From positions 496,001 to 560,000 of the forward strand of contig WBMQ01000014.1 of NCBI GenBank assembly GCA_016630905.1: a stretch of 64,000 nucleotides of DNA, given 5' to 3'. Below are positions 38,503-51,880 of the stretch, one piece after another (within the stretch, counting starts at the first letter, position 1; each line of letters begins with the position of its first letter). The DNA comes from Capillidium heterosporum. Taxonomy: Eukaryota > Entomophthoromycota > Entomophthoromycetes > Entomophthorales > Capillidiaceae. Both the position numbers and the translations under genes were made by a program. Below the pieces are notes generated by a model, which worked only from the letters and a program-made list of their open reading frames with translations, had not been told where the DNA came from and ran no database searches.

Positions 38503-41500
38503 ATGAGTGAAAATTTTGAAAAGCCAGGGCTCAACACTATTACCACTGTCACCAAGAGTAACCCAGAAGTTGACACCTTCGAAGACAGTTACCTGGAGGA
38601 AGGTGAGGAGGGTGAGTTTGTCGAAGTCAAGGTGAAGAAAGAGGTCACCAAGGTAACTATGATGAAGGTACAGTCCAGCTCCAACGTAACGCCGGGGAGT
38701 ATGGTCTTCAACACCCAGGCTGAAGCTCAAGCTTACGCTGACGCTTTAGCTGATCCGGATGCCGACTTGTCTCAGTTCTTACCTAAAGAGGAAGATGGAC
38801 CTAAGATCGAAGAGATTAAGGATGAGGAGGAAATGGGTAAGAGTAAGTTAAAGTTGGATTTTAAAGAGCTACAACAGCCTATCATAAAAGACACCTTGAG
38901 AGTTACACCAACTGCACCTAAAGAGGCATTTGCACTCGATGTGGATTCGGATAACTTGGACAGTGGCAATTCAACACCATACGAATCAGAATCTCCCGAC
39001 AAGGTGTTCGACTCCCCTAAATTTGAAACTAAAGAGGTTGAACCAGAAGCTAAAAATATAGAACTGAAGGAAGAATCGAATAGGTATTTTTCTAATGTAT
39101 TTTTGTATTTATTTTGGTCTTATTAGCAATTTGGAAGCTAAAGTTGAGAATTCAAAGGAAAAAGAAGATGCAAATGTTCAAAAGAATGACTTGAAAGTTG
39201 AAAAAAGGTAACTACATTGTTTAAAAGATTTTTGTGTTGCTAAGCTTGGTTTATTATAGCTTACCTGTCGTCGAACCAATCACCACTGTTATCGAAGTTC
39301 CAGCTCCTATAGAAGAGGACCAGGTTTTGAATGACCTAATACATACTCAAGTGGAAGTTCCAACTGAAAAGGAAACACCTGCTGAACCGGCTTTAAAAAT
39401 TGAGGATAAAATTGAGAATATCAAAGATTCAAGTTTGAAGGAGATCTCCACCACTAGCTTAGGTCTGATCGGGGTAAGTCAGGATGCCGTTCAACAGAAT
39501 TTGGGTAAGTTTCACTTGTTTAACTTTGGACCCTTTTAACTCTTTTTAAACTTCAGAATCATTGAATATAGCATCAGCACTACCCAATGACTCACCTGAC
39601 TTGGACTTTGAACCTACTAAATTAGATGAAGGAACCGTTCTAGGTGTCGATATCACCGACCTTTACGGTGATGAAGTCAACGAATTGATCAACGCAACAA
39701 CTGACTCAGGTAAGGAGGAACCAATGGTCAACATCGACCTCCGAAGTGCAGCATCGATCCAGCCGGTTATACCTCCCGCCAATGTTGAATTACCACCACC
39801 ACTCCCACCCAAGGACTACTGGCACAAACCTAGTTTAGTGAGTCCGGGCACCCTACGCAAACCAGGAGTTGGAAACCACCCCTTATCTAGAGATACAACA
39901 GCTCAATCCAGTCCTACCATGAGCATCTCTTCTCAACTACCAATTCAAAGTTCGAGTGACCCCAGCTTGAAACGGGGGGCAGACTTACCTAAATCGGCAC
40001 TGAAAGTTGAATTGAATAATAAGGAGAAGGAAGAAGTTAAAGAGAAGGAAACCAAGGGATTCATGCTCAAAAATCTGGGTGCCCATGACTGGACCTCTAT
40101 CAGCTTCCAAGCCGACAAGAACTGCGGGTTCTTCCAGGATGCTCACGGTAGAAATTTGATCACACGCGGTATCAATGTCGGAGCCAACACCAAGAACCCA
40201 GTTACCCCTGACTCGACCTATGGCCACCCTAATTTCTACAATCATAGGGACATCTCCTTCGTAGGACGACCCTTCCTCTTGGAGGAAGCCCCTACCCACT
40301 TTGCGCGACTGAAGGCCTGGGGTCTGACTTTCATCCGGTTTCTGGTTCCGTGGGAAGCTCTGGAGCACAAAGGACCTAAGGAGTACGATTTGGATTACAT
40401 CAATTACCTTCGACAAGTGTTCGGTATAGCGGCCGAGTACGGGTTTAAAATCGTCATTGACCCCCACCAGGACACCTGGTCCCGATTCTCAGGTGGTTCA
40501 GGTGCTCCCGGTTGGACTTTTGAGGTAGCTGGCATGGACCTCACTAAATTTGACGTCACTGGGGCTGCCCACCTCCAAGGTATGGATCTGATCCATCCGT
40601 CCCATATCCCACTATGGTCGACTAACTACACAAAGCTAGCGGCTGCTACCATGTTCACGTTATTCTTTGGTGGTAACCAATTTGCCCCTGGCAGATTATA
40701 CGACGACATTCCAGTCCAAGATTATTTGCAGAACCATTACATTGAGTGCTACCAGTACCTGTTCGAGTGCCTCAAGGGATGCAGTGCTGTAATAGGCTTC
40801 GAGATCATGAACGAGCCCCACTCCGGCTACATCGGAAACGAAATATTGACCAACTTTGACCAAGACGTCGACCTCCACTTAGGACTTATGCCCACTCCTC
40901 TCGAGTCGATGGCTCTGGGTGAAGGGTATACTATGAAGGTCGCCTACTACAATAAGTCGTGGCCCTGGCCCAGCCGTGCCTCTGGTTTTGTCGAGGTCAA
41001 TAAGAAAGGTTCAAGGGCCTGGTTGGAAGATGTAAGATGCGTATGGCAAGAGCAGGGTATCTGGGAAATCGACTATAGAACTGGCCAACCCAAGCTGTTG
41101 AAACCTCACTATTTCGCTGCTTACGATGACGGTAGAAAAGTCAACTTCGATCAGGACTTTTACCTTCCATTCATCAAGCGCATGACCCACTCCATACGAG
41201 TCGTCAATCCTGACCTAGTCCTATTCATGGCACCGGTACCCAACCACCATCCACCCAAGGTTGGGGAGGGAGAACTGACCCATTTTGCTTATGCCCCCCA
41301 CTGGTACGACCTCAAGAGTATCTTCAACAAGGCATTCGACGGACGTGTGACCCACGACATTATTGCATTATCTAAAGGCTCAAGGAACTTATTCGCCCAC
41401 ACCTACTTTGGCACAGGGGGTGCACGACGCTGCTACGCCAAGCAAGTAAAGACCGTAATCGAGTGGGGGAAACCCCCCCATATCTACCAGGATTCCCCGG

Positions 41501-42276
41501 TGTTTATTGGTGAGTTAGGTATTCCTATGGATATCAATGCCAAACTAGCTTTCAGCAACGGTGACTACACTATCCACAACACCTTTATGGATGCTGTCCT
41601 CAATGCTGTCGACACTAACTTTGCTTCGGTAGCCTTGTGGACCTACAACCCTACCAACCGACACTTGGAAGGGGACAGTTGGAACTTCGAAGATTTCTCC
41701 GTCATGTCTTTAGACCAACCGGTTGAAACGGATCGCACTAAGGAGCTGGATAACCCACTACATAGGTATGGTAGGTGTCTCAACGCTGTCGTTCGACCGT
41801 ACGCTGGTAAAATTGCTGGCAAACCCATCCACATGTCCTTCGATATGGCTACTTTAGAATTCCACCTCGAATTTTTGAGTTCACCGCCGCCTACCAAGCA
41901 AGAACTCAAGAACTTAACTATGGAGCAACGAAGATTACGTAGACAGACCGAGATCTTCCTACCTAGCTACCACTACAAACGGAGACAGATTATAGTCGAC
42001 GTTAGTGATGGCAACTACAAGTACGTCGAAGAGTTGAATACTTTGTACTACTGGTACGGTGACGACCGTAAAGTAGAACCGGTCTTACCGACGACCGACT
42101 ATGAGGACGATGGGATGGAGCTAGAGGATGAGGACGATGAAAATGAAGGTAAGGATGTCTTCCAGTACTCGCAGTTAGATGATGAGCTAGAGTTAGAGTT
42201 GGCTGCCCTGCCTAAGGATGCTAAGATCCACAAAGTGCGAGTCATACTCAAAGACTTCGTCAACGAGGATTGGTAG
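38503..42276 (+). CDS. GH5 ergosteryl-beta-glucosidase / endoglycoceramidase-related protein (EGCrP2/Egh1) with long N-terminal extension
   Basis: Fungal EGCrP2/Egh1 enzymes hydrolyse ergosteryl-glucoside and glucosylceramide. Exons 38503-39083, 39127-39207, 39260-39504 and 39557-42276 give 1208 aa. The first 480 residues are acidic, Glu/Lys/Val/Pro-rich and disordered, which is unusual because family members lack this. The GH5 barrel follows: TRGINVG, WGLTFIRFLVPWEALEH, IDPHQDTWSRFSGGSGAPGW, and GFEIMNEPHSGY with the acid/base Glu after Asn. Next come APHWYDL and FIGELGIPMD with the nucleophile Glu. A C-terminal beta-sandwich region holds an acidic insert (YEDDGMELEDEDDENEG). No signal peptide, so it is probably cytosolic or membrane-associated. 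Convergent with PUS10, stops 104 bp apart. Confidence 0.92.
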
Positions 42277-42380
42277 ATATTTTGTGTTTATCAATATATG
42301 CTTTTGAGGTTAATAAAATTAGATGTATAAAAGGATAAGTTTTTATAGGTTAGAGAAGTAACTTTTATTATTTTTCAAAT

Positions 42381-44343
42381 CTAAGGGAAGTCTAAACTTA
42401 TGTGGAGGACATCCAATTCCATAAGGTCGCAGTGTAAGTTCTCCAAGTTGAAGCTATTGGAGGCTTCATAGGTATTCAAGAAATTTTGTATCAAAGTTAA
42501 AAAGCTAGGCTGAGTGCGACCTACGTCACCATGGACGAACTCCTTGATGTAGGTACCGGCCTCAGTACTTAACTCCAAGCTTAAAAACTGTTGATCGACG
42601 AATTCGGTTGATAAGGAATAGATCTTCTTGGGGCGGTCTAAGGGAGCCCTCCTATTTTAAAACCTGGTCAATGGCTATAGATTGAAAAATAGATTACCGG
42701 TGTAGGACCCTAATAGGCGTCTTCTGTAAGATCTGCAAAGGAAATTCAGTTAATTGGACATTGAATTGAAGTAAGAGCTCGGGAGTAAGTATAGGCAAGT
42801 TGAACCAAACGAGACAGCGGTAGAATTTAACTTTGTCCTGCTTCCCCCTCCTTTAATTTCTCAACAATCTGCCTATAAAAATATTTTTAGTACGTTGTTG
42901 CAAGTATTTGCTTTACTTTTCTACTTTAACTAAGCTGGATGTATTTACCTAGTCCCTTGCAATTTTCTTTACAGTTTACTTCTTTAGTTAACTGTTCCAA
43001 ATCCTCAGCACTTATGTCGGAGCGTTTAGGGTCGATCAACTCCAAACAGTAAGGTCTACCACTACCCAACATCCTGACGTCGGAATCCTCTCTACCTGCT
43101 GAGATGAAGTTGGATTTGGTTGGGTTGAAGTATTGCAAGATGGGTGCCTCTATTATTTCACTAACTGAATTCTCAGTCAGCTTAATGTTGTTGACAACCC
43201 AAGGAGTTTGTGATACGAATCTTTGCAGTTTGATGTACCTACCAGCGATAAAAATACTGGCATTCAAACAATCTATCGTAGATATAGTTGGCAAGCTAGT
43301 AGGAGTAGGGAAGCTGGGGTTGATTGAAACTGAAGCATCGCTCAGATAGTCCAAATTTTCGGAGACTCTGAGTCGACCTCCATTATCCTGCCTCCACTTG
43401 GGTTTATATTGAGCTAAGTCCAAGTCAGTTATCAAACTGCTTTCAATTTTGGTGTTATTATTAGGATCATTTGGGTTGGGAAAGAGGAATTTTGAATCGG
43501 GTTCGGTTTCTAGGTGAGCGTACTCTACTACTATGTTGAAGTTGGACTATTGTAGAAATATAAAGTTAATTATTTAAAACATCGATGGTGGGCTACCTTA
43601 TCCAAAACTTTATACTGCAACTCAATCTCCACAAAAGCCTGCACCAAAAGTAACCAAATCTTCTTTATAGATATCAAATTTCTATCTGATAAATATTCAA
43701 AGTATAAATCTCTAGTTCTAGTAAAACAAATAAAGCTTTTGTTAAAAAAGAATACTAGTAAATATTACTTCAAATCACGTCTCACCCTTATCAATCCTAG
43801 CTTGTTGCGCAAGATGCTACCTACGTTCAACAATAAATTAAAACTAACATCGGGTACATTATAGTTCGACTCCTTAACTTTCATGTCCACTCTTTGACAA
43901 GTTGAAACTACTAGTTCGGGTTGTAACAAACCACAACATATACTACAGCTTTTCGATTCTTCCTTCTTATAGTTGGATAGATTTAATTCTACTAAAAGCA
44001 AATTTAAAACTTTTAGCTCCATCTACAAAGATAAAATTTTAGTAAAGATTGAGAAGATTGAATTACATTTTTATCTAAAAGGTAGCGAAGTAGGAAGTCG
44101 TTGTTGGTAGTGAAGTCAAAGTTCAAAAACCTTAAAAGGCAGAGTAGGCAGCCTCCCAAGTCTAATATGGTTGGAGCTATAAGTTGAGCTTGGTGTATAG
44201 TTAAATTTTCGGTGTTGCTCAAAACATTTGCTATTATGGACTTTACTATTTAAATAAAAGAAATTTTAAAATTTTCCAAGTCCTAATAATTTACCTAAAG
44301 CTAATAGATCGATAGTTGGTATAGTAGCTTGTTGGTCGCTCAT
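42381..44343 (-). CDS. PUS10: tRNA pseudouridine synthase Pus10, with an apparent 1-base insertion
   Basis: Pus10 makes pseudouridine 54/55 in tRNA. Exons 44295-44343, 44067-44245, 43769-44022, 43597-43717, 42980-43546, 42698-42868 and 42381-42651 would give 536 aa, close to human PUS10 (529). The N-terminal zinc-binding CxxC pairs are visible (CLLC; CSICC). The catalytic domain has FIAGRYIKLQR, SQTPW, and GREDSDVRMLGSGRPYCLEL with the catalytic Asp. The C-terminal block is STEAGTYIKEFVHGDVGRT. In exon 6 one extra base is present: the G5 run (plus strand 42844-42848) read as G4 gives KEGKQDKVKFYRCLVW, matching the family; as given, the frame hits a stop. The donor at 42979 (GTAAAC) is chosen because it joins LTKE to IVEKLKEG. 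Confidence 0.93.
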
Positions 44344-45143
44344 TGTTTCTATAAAGTCTTGGTGTTTTTGCTCTTCTAGTCTTGAGATAGCTGCTGAAAA
44401 GTTTTGGTTTGGATTTGACTTTGTTCGTCAAGCATTTGAATCGCATAGTTTTGTCTTGGGTGGATGGATAAATTATTGGTTGGCAAATAGAATATGTTTA
44501 GTATTGATAAACTAGGTAGAGTTTGCATCTACATCTATTCAACACACAATTCTAGTGCGTAACTTTTGGATGAATGATACTTGAATTATTCTTGTACTTT
44601 TTGGCTACAATTGTTTACCCACCAAGGGTACAAATGATTTCCAATTTATTCAAATTCTTTGCCATATTCTCCCATCAAAGTTGGAAACTTTAGACAATGA
44701 TATTTTGTGCTTCACTTGGTTATGTCAGGACCTAGCCATACGTAATTTAAAAGACTATTGGCACTATACTTTGAACAAATATTGTTGAAGGTTTGGTAAC
44801 ATGCTATTAAACCTAACCATTGCTTTGAATGAAGCAGATCTAACTCGATCGAATGGAGAATAAATTTAAATACTAGTTTAAGCACAATTATAAAATTATA
44901 AAATATATTGTATACCCTTTACATGTAGGTATTGGATAGCATATCGCAAGTAGAAGGTTTAAATTTGAAATTAATAATGTACGTATCTTCAAACACTACA
45001 AAATATAAAAAGTCAAACTATACTTAATCAAAAGCACCTTGTTGAATATAGAAAAATAATAATCTTTATTAACTTTATAGTTCAATAACATAGAGCTTCC
45101 CTAATCAAAGTTATGAAGCAAACTATCAACTCCAAAAATCATA
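44344..45143. other. Intergenic, AT-rich
   Basis: Upstream of PUS10 and downstream of KCS1. No supported gene or RNA feature. Confidence 0.5.
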
Positions 45144-47008
45144 TCAATAAGCTCCTGGGAATTCTTTATCCACCAACATTTCATGATAATACATTTGTTG
45201 ATCTTCAGGGCTGGCATGGAGGTACCACAAATCAATAAACTCTTGCAACAAAGTAGCTAATCCTCTCAAATAGCCATGGTCAGGTCCGTTGTTGGAAGGA
45301 GGGAAGTTAGGGGTGACGTAGCCTTTAGTGTTAACCTTCAAGTTAGTGTACATAGATTGGTGGACGCAGTTGGCAAAGTCGATGATTTTGATGTCGACTT
45401 GGCGGTTGGCGTTGGTAGCATCACCATCATAGATGAAGAGTAAACTGCTGGCGTAGAACCTATGGCCGGGCATTGCTCGCACAATGTCGAAAAGTTGTCG
45501 AAGCTTACTTATCAGATTGGGTAGAAGGTGAACGAGGAGCTTGTCACCATCATGTAGGTAGTCGCATAAAGATTGTCGGAAGGAGTTGGCTGACAGTTTA
45601 CGCCCGTAGTACTTGTCGTAGTAGACGTATCTCTTGTCATGGGCTTTGTAGATCTAAAATGGAGCAGTTAGTTTAAAGCCTTTAAAGTAAAATAGTTTAC
45701 CTGCATACCACATACTCGAACTCCTAAAGCTTTGCTGGTGGACTTTTCACACTTTTTCATCTGGCTCTCTCGCTTCTCCTTGGTCGCATATATACCGTAC
45801 TGTCGCGTCCCCATCTTGAGATCTAGGACGCAGGGGTACCTTATGTTATAGGTCAGGTCGTTGAGCAGTAGGAACTGGTGCATGGTGTTGGTGGAGCTGC
45901 CTTCAGCCATCTTATCCATGGTCGATTTGTAGATCTCCAGAGACCACGGGTTGAGGTGCTGTTCTTCAGTTGATATCGGCTTAATGGCCGGTGAGAAGGA
46001 TTTGGAAAGATTGGAGGGTTCTGCCGGTAGGCTTTCGTACAGGTCTTCCATGTGGAAGAGCACTGAATCTTCATCTTCCATGTTCTTTATCGAAGAAGAA
46101 CTGGTTTGAACCGAGGGCCGTCGCTGGATGGGGAGCTCGAGGCTCTCGATGTCAGTGTTACAGATGGAGTGGTCATCGTCAGAGTAGTCAGATTGAGGCC
46201 GCTTCTCATCGAAAGAGGAACCGAGTCGAACGTCACTACGTTTGACCCGCATGAGTGGGGATTTGGATTTAGAGAAGTTTACGTTTTCAGCTGACTCGCT
46301 AAAGGAGTGGCGGCGTAGGTTGTTGGTCCGTCGGCGTCGCTTGTTTAGGGAAAGGTCTTTCAGACGCTTGCTCAAAGATTTGGGTGAGCAAGCCTCGTGA
46401 AAGATTTGCTCCTGCAGCTTCTTGTTGACCCTGGTTACTCCGGGGGATTCCATCGAACTAGTTGGTTCCTCCGTACCAAGGTACCGCTTGAGGATGTCGT
46501 CGGGCAAAATATGTCGATTCTTCTCGAACAGAACTTCAGGCACCACTTTGTCGTTGTGGGTTGTAAAGGTGACGTTGAGGACCCCTAGGTAGTTGGAGAT
46601 GAAGGGAAGAATGTTGGGATGCTCATTCTCAAAATGCTCATACATGTGCTTTTCATGGTTAGTCAACGGTTTGCATACTGCTTTGGCTGAAAAGCGGAGC
46701 AGGGAGGCGTGCCCCCCAACCTGGTTGTGGAAGGGGTACAGGGGAACAGATGGTGGGGAGTAGGCATCCGAATCGGCATCGCAATCGAAATCGGACTCGG
46801 CGTCCGTCAAAGTTGGAGATTCACCACCATCGGAAGCCTCCGCGGTATCAAAGTACTCGTGGATAACCCCTTTTTTGTTGGGGTTCGTTGGGTCAACCGA
46901 TAGCATCGGCGTAGGAGTTGAGACGGAGAGATGTGGGATGGAATCGATGATAAAGTCGGTAGTTAGATTGGGAGTTGAAGCTGGGCTCAGAATCGGTTCA
47001 CTAAACAT
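45144..47008 (-). CDS. KCS1: Inositol hexakisphosphate kinase (Kcs1)
   Basis: Converts IP6 to the pyrophosphate 5-IP7 in phosphate and stress signalling. Two exons (45701-47008 and 45144-45653, 47-nt intron) encode 605 aa. The N-terminal 100 residues are disordered and acidic. The kinase core has VGGHASLLRFS near residue 91, PFISNYLGV, then the inositol-binding signature PCVLDLKMGTRQYG (P-x-x-x-D-x-K-x-G). After the intron come the FYASSLLFIYDG motif (S-S-L-L) and IKIIDFAN (metal-binding Asp). A 150-residue Ser/Arg-rich insert sits between the N-lobe strands and the inositol motif, typical of fungal Kcs1. At 605 aa it is shorter than yeast Kcs1 (about 1050). Confidence 0.95.
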
Positions 47009-49774
47009 GTTGATCGAGATGAAGTGATGAAGGCGGAGAAGGTTGTGTACAATCGGGGTATGGCAATTAGATGGGTAATGGATTTAGATCGAACGTAAGT
47101 TCGTGTATAAATAAATGCGAATATATCAATATTCAAACAAGGCTTAATTAAATATTTAATTGGAAATCTACAACTAACTTTATGAATTTTATTACAAAGT
47201 TTTGTCCAACTGTACAGATTCAAAATAGAAAGAAAATGCAAAGACGGAGCTTAAACCTACTTTTATACCCCTCAAATCAAGAATAATTTTGAGGTGTAGA
47301 ACAAATAAGCTGAGTCGTATTTTAAGGTTTGGTTCATGCTTATTGGCTAGGTTTGGAGCTACCCAATGAACCCTTGACCATCTGCCATCCCACCTAACAA
47401 ATCAAAATGATTCATAGGTAAGGAGAATCCCCTTACAAAGAATTGACATGAATCCAAACTATAATTTAAGCCCAATTTATCCAAGCCTAAACCCTTCCAC
47501 ATTTGCAAAGGCTTTACCTTTTCCATCCACTATTAGCAAACTAACCTAACCAATGGCTGACCTACTCCTTTCCGTACCAAAAGGTAGAAAAAGATGATTA
47601 GCTACTAATTTTACCAACTGTCGCCTTCCCTGTACAAATTTGCACTAGAACAGTCACAAAATAAATGAGCTACAAATCATATCGACATAGATCGACACCT
47701 GCTTTTGGTAGTTTAATACCTGGATTTCCCTCTTTTCCACGCTTGTCGCTGTTGGGTCACGCCTACCATCTAATTTAGTTTCATATCCCCAGAAACGAAA
47801 GTATACTTTGTAAATTGAGCAAGCATTGATCAATAGAATTGCTGAGGAGGATGGTGTGGTAGATATTTATAGCTTCTGTGTTTACCCCGATCAAATGTAT
47901 TTCTAATTTACAATTATACAGTTATGCAACTTTCAAGTTTACACATCGATTACCAGATGATTTTGCCAACCTTATATCGATATCAAGCAGTGCCTATAAT
48001 GTATACAGATGCCAATCAATATATGAGCTATAAAACAGTCTATTAGCGAACATGTCCTCTTTTGAACGTAGTCCTTTATAGTGACAGATAGGATTCTATT
48101 TATCGTAGTTCTTCCGTGAAGTAGTATCAAGCCACCTATACTTTGGAAGCGTGTATAGTGGATTATACTAAAACTCTAATACGAAATTTCTATATTTAAC
48201 AATATTCCGTACCTATTTGAAAATTAAAGGGTTTCGAGGATATAGTTATTCCCAAGATATTTGTGTTGTGAAAGGCTTCGCCATGCAGATGAACCATAAG
48301 TTTTAAATTGCAGGCCAAGCTGATTTCTAAAAGTGAATTAGGACGTATACCTTCCGAAGCACTTTGGGAACTAAATATAAAGTATCGAAGCCAAGTTTTA
48401 AGGAAATGATACTGTGCCCTTCTCACGCATTTACTTTGCAGTTTACTTTTATATACTCACAAACATACTAGATTTCACCTAAAAATTTGAATCCTTTCCA
48501 AAGAACATCTTGAAGAAACCCAGTTCAAGCCAAACCCCATTTGAACAAAGGTGGAACTTGAACTAAGTTCCCTCAATCTGATCAAATTATTCCCTAATAA
48601 ACTTAACTAATGGTTTGGGAATAACTATCTCATAGCGCATTTACGCTACCTTTTAGGGAATCGGAACTTGTAGCTTCAAGTACGATCTCTTTGGTAACTC
48701 GGTTTTTGCCTACATCTTTAAAAGATGGAATCTGTTGCGTAGATTCTAAAATAACTTTTAGTTAGATGCACCTTTTAGGTTAATAGGATCGACTACGGAT
48801 CCTGAAAGTGCAATTAAGATTTTCGAGTATTAGTTTGGATAGCTTTGTAGATGGAAATGGTCGATCAGTTGTATGGGTTTAGGTTAATGATAGATCAATT
48901 TAAACAGATGGCAGAATGCTATGAAAGTGGATCCTTTCTTAAATTTTAAGCACAGATTTTACTGAGTAGGTGGCACTTGTTTTAAAGATTTAGTAGCATA
49001 TACTCTAACAAAGAATAAGTCAAATTCAAGTTGAACGTTTGGTAATATTTAATAAAGGTATGATAGCGAAAGTGAACAATAGGGAAATGTAGAGGATCCA
49101 AGATATAGGTTATCAAGGATTTTGTAGTTGCTACAACTACCTGTTTGCTTTTTTAATAGAAGCGATGAATTCAAAGTTTAATTGATAAAATCTTGTTGAT
49201 TATATATATCGTACTATCTGAACATTCTTTAAAAACATTAGGCTAAATTTATTTGTAGAAGAGTATATTAGAATGTTGTATTTACAAGTGGTATAACAGT
49301 ATGGATCTAAGACAAATAATTAAACAAATATATCTGAATCTACAGTTGTGCCAATTTTAGCTATTAGTTGGTTACGATTGGTTTCAAAAAGGTGTATCTC
49401 AACTGAAAATCTGTGCAAGTAGATTTCGACTCTCACCTTTCGTCTTGAAGTTCAAGCTTCAGCCTTTCTAATTAATTTGTAGGTGTTCAAAATATTCTAA
49501 ACTTCAAGTCTAAATAACAAAATAAACCTATATATATCCAATTCAGGATTCAATAGTTTAACTATATATAATTTTGAATTTTGTAGTGGATTGAAAGATA
49601 TACCATCATAATGCCTCCAATTAAAAGCTAAATATATAACTATTACCCAAAAAACTTAAAACATCCAATATCTAATAACTAAACTTGATTGTTTACTTAA
49701 GCCAACGGAACTAAAACTAATAATTCACGCATCCTAAAACGCCTACCTAGTACCAATTCTAAGTTCTCCATCCT
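47009..49774. other. Intergenic, long AT-rich stretch
   Basis: 2.8 kb. Contains the KCS1 upstream region and, at the far end, the 3' flank of ACL4. The open frame at 48196-48426 (minus) is not convincing. No repeat with the accessory region was noticed. Confidence 0.5.
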
Positions 49775-50943
49775 CTATTCCTCCATAGCTTCTTCATCGG
49801 TATAATAATCTTGACCATCACCGACTTGGACATCCAATTCCTCCTCCTGAAGGTCCAATTTGACTTCCATATCTACCAACCTGGGATTGATCTCCAACAG
49901 TTGAGCCGAGATCTCGTTTATAGAGTTCAAAAGATCCAACTCTTCTTCGCCGCTTTGTTCCGCTAACTATTATAAAAGTTAGCTAATGTTAATTTTATAC
50001 CAAAGCTTTACCTTCTGAGCTACTACCAGACACTCCCAACTGTTTTCAATCAACTCCATATCCCACCCATTAGCCTCCATGTTGATCTGGGCCATCAAAA
50101 AGTGAACTAAAGAGGTGAGGTACCAGATCTCAACAACTTGGTCGTTCTCCCGTTCCAAGTGGTTGAGTACTTCCAAAGCTTGGTCCAAAGCTTCAACTTC
50201 GATCAGCATGCGCACTATACTTATACGAGCTGGGTACGGAGGTGGTGGCACCTGATTACTCTTTAACCACAAATTCAAGTTGGTTTGCAAGCAGGATTTG
50301 GCGTCATCAGGTCGTGATTGGGATAATCGAACTGAAGCTAAAGTCATGTAGATGTCGGGGTTAGTACTATCGATTTCTATAGCTTGTGATAGGTAAGTTT
50401 GGCATCGGGTTTCGGCATCAACTTCAAAACTATTTAAACATTTAGGTTTATTTTAATAATAAAAGTTACCATAGGTCGGTTAAGTAGATCTCAGACAAAG
50501 CTACGAAACCGTTGGATACCTTACGTTTTATATCCAATAGCTTTACTTGATCCAAATTTGAATTTTTTATACGGTTTAGGTACTGGCCAATACCGAGTTC
50601 GTAGTTTTTCACTGAATCTAAACCAATTGTCAATTGTGCTAAAGTCATGTATACACTAGGACTATCATCTTTGTTTTTGGACAAGATGGTCTCCAACATC
50701 TAGTTTTACTACATTTAATAACAATAAAAAATTCATATGTACTTGGTAAGCGGTCTCCCAGTCCCCTAACTCCAACTCCAAATTTGCTCGCAATTCCAAG
50801 TTAACTAAGTCTTCATTGTTGAGCTGAAGTAGATGTTCGACAACTTGGCTACAATTTTCGAAATCTTCTTCTTCAAACAGATGTTGAGCCTTGACTTGCA
50901 AATCTTCATAACTTAGCTGGTTGATATCACTTAAGTCGGTCAT
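49775..50943 (-). CDS. ACL4: Acl4-like TPR chaperone of ribosomal protein uL4 (Rpl4)
   Basis: Acl4 binds newly made Rpl4 and escorts it to pre-ribosomes in the nucleus. Exons 50743-50943, 50470-50699, 50012-50429 and 49775-49966 encode 346 aa. TPR-like helix pairs span residues about 15-290. The family-specific blocks are AIEIDSTNPDIYMTLASVRL, SRPDDAKSCL, PPPYPARISIVRMLIEVE, and DQVVEIWYLTSLVHFLMAQ. The C-terminus is very acidic (EEELDVQVGDG, then DEEAMEE), as in yeast Acl4, where it contacts basic Rpl4. All exon joins are in phase. Confidence 0.85.
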
Positions 50944-51880
50944 AGTTGGTAGCTTGAAACTGGAATTTGGATTTGGATTGGACTTGAACTTTGGTTGTAG
51001 GTTAACAACTAGTTTGAAGTGCTCTTGAGAATTTCAAGCTTTCAAACTTTGGAAAAATTTTCGGATCCCAAATCAAACTTTCATTGGATAACTTGGCTAG
51101 TTTTCTTGAAGAGTTGTGCCATTCTTTTCAGAAATGGTTGCAATATAAACTTAAATTTGGTGCTAGAAGGTTGCAATTATTTAAGATAATATTAGTAGAT
51201 CGATGGTAAACTTTATAAAAATGAGAGAAGATATATACAACCTACTATGAAAGATAACCGTAGATGTATATAGAAAAGTACTAGATTTACTATTCAACAA
51301 TCAAATAATAAGTGACTCCTGTTTTTAGAGAGATTAATGCTCAATTTACGATACTCTATTACTCAAGCTAGCAAAAGGTGGATAGTTGCTTACTACCTCC
51401 TAATGGTACAAGACATCTTCTATATACATTTTTTACTTTCAAAAGTATCGCTCTGGGAGTATAGTGTAACTTTTAAAAACTTTTCGTACTAATGGAATAT
51501 CGACATAGACAAATCTTCTAACAATGCTATTTGAAGCATAGATCTATATCCGCTTGCTTGAGGACAATAGATAAGCTAACACTTCCTTTTCTATCAACCA
51601 AATTTATAAACTACATATATTATGAGAACATTATCGATGATTTGTGCAATATGCCAAGTTTTAAAGGCAAAGCCAGTTTCATAACTCTGGGTATTTTATT
51701 TGACGGGCAAATTCAGTCACATAAATCTAGGCAAAGTTGAGACGTACGGACAAATTTTATATGATTTTGATGGAGCTTGTTTATTTCACATTTCTAACTT
51801 TAAAGCAGCAATTCATAGTTAAAGCTTTGTATATCTAATTTACTTGCAAAGAAAAAGTTTATAGTCCAACAAAATTTTTG
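50944..51880. other. Intergenic, AT-rich
   Basis: Divergent region between ACL4 and the surface-protein gene. The open frame at 51531-51740 (plus) has no recognisable feature and is not called. Confidence 0.5.

Noticed and set aside
48196-48426. Minus-strand open frame in the 47-50 kb intergenic region
   Set aside because: Isolated, no recognisable features.
51531-51740. Plus-strand open frame upstream of the GPI protein
   Set aside because: Not joinable in frame to the supported signal-peptide exon at 51881.
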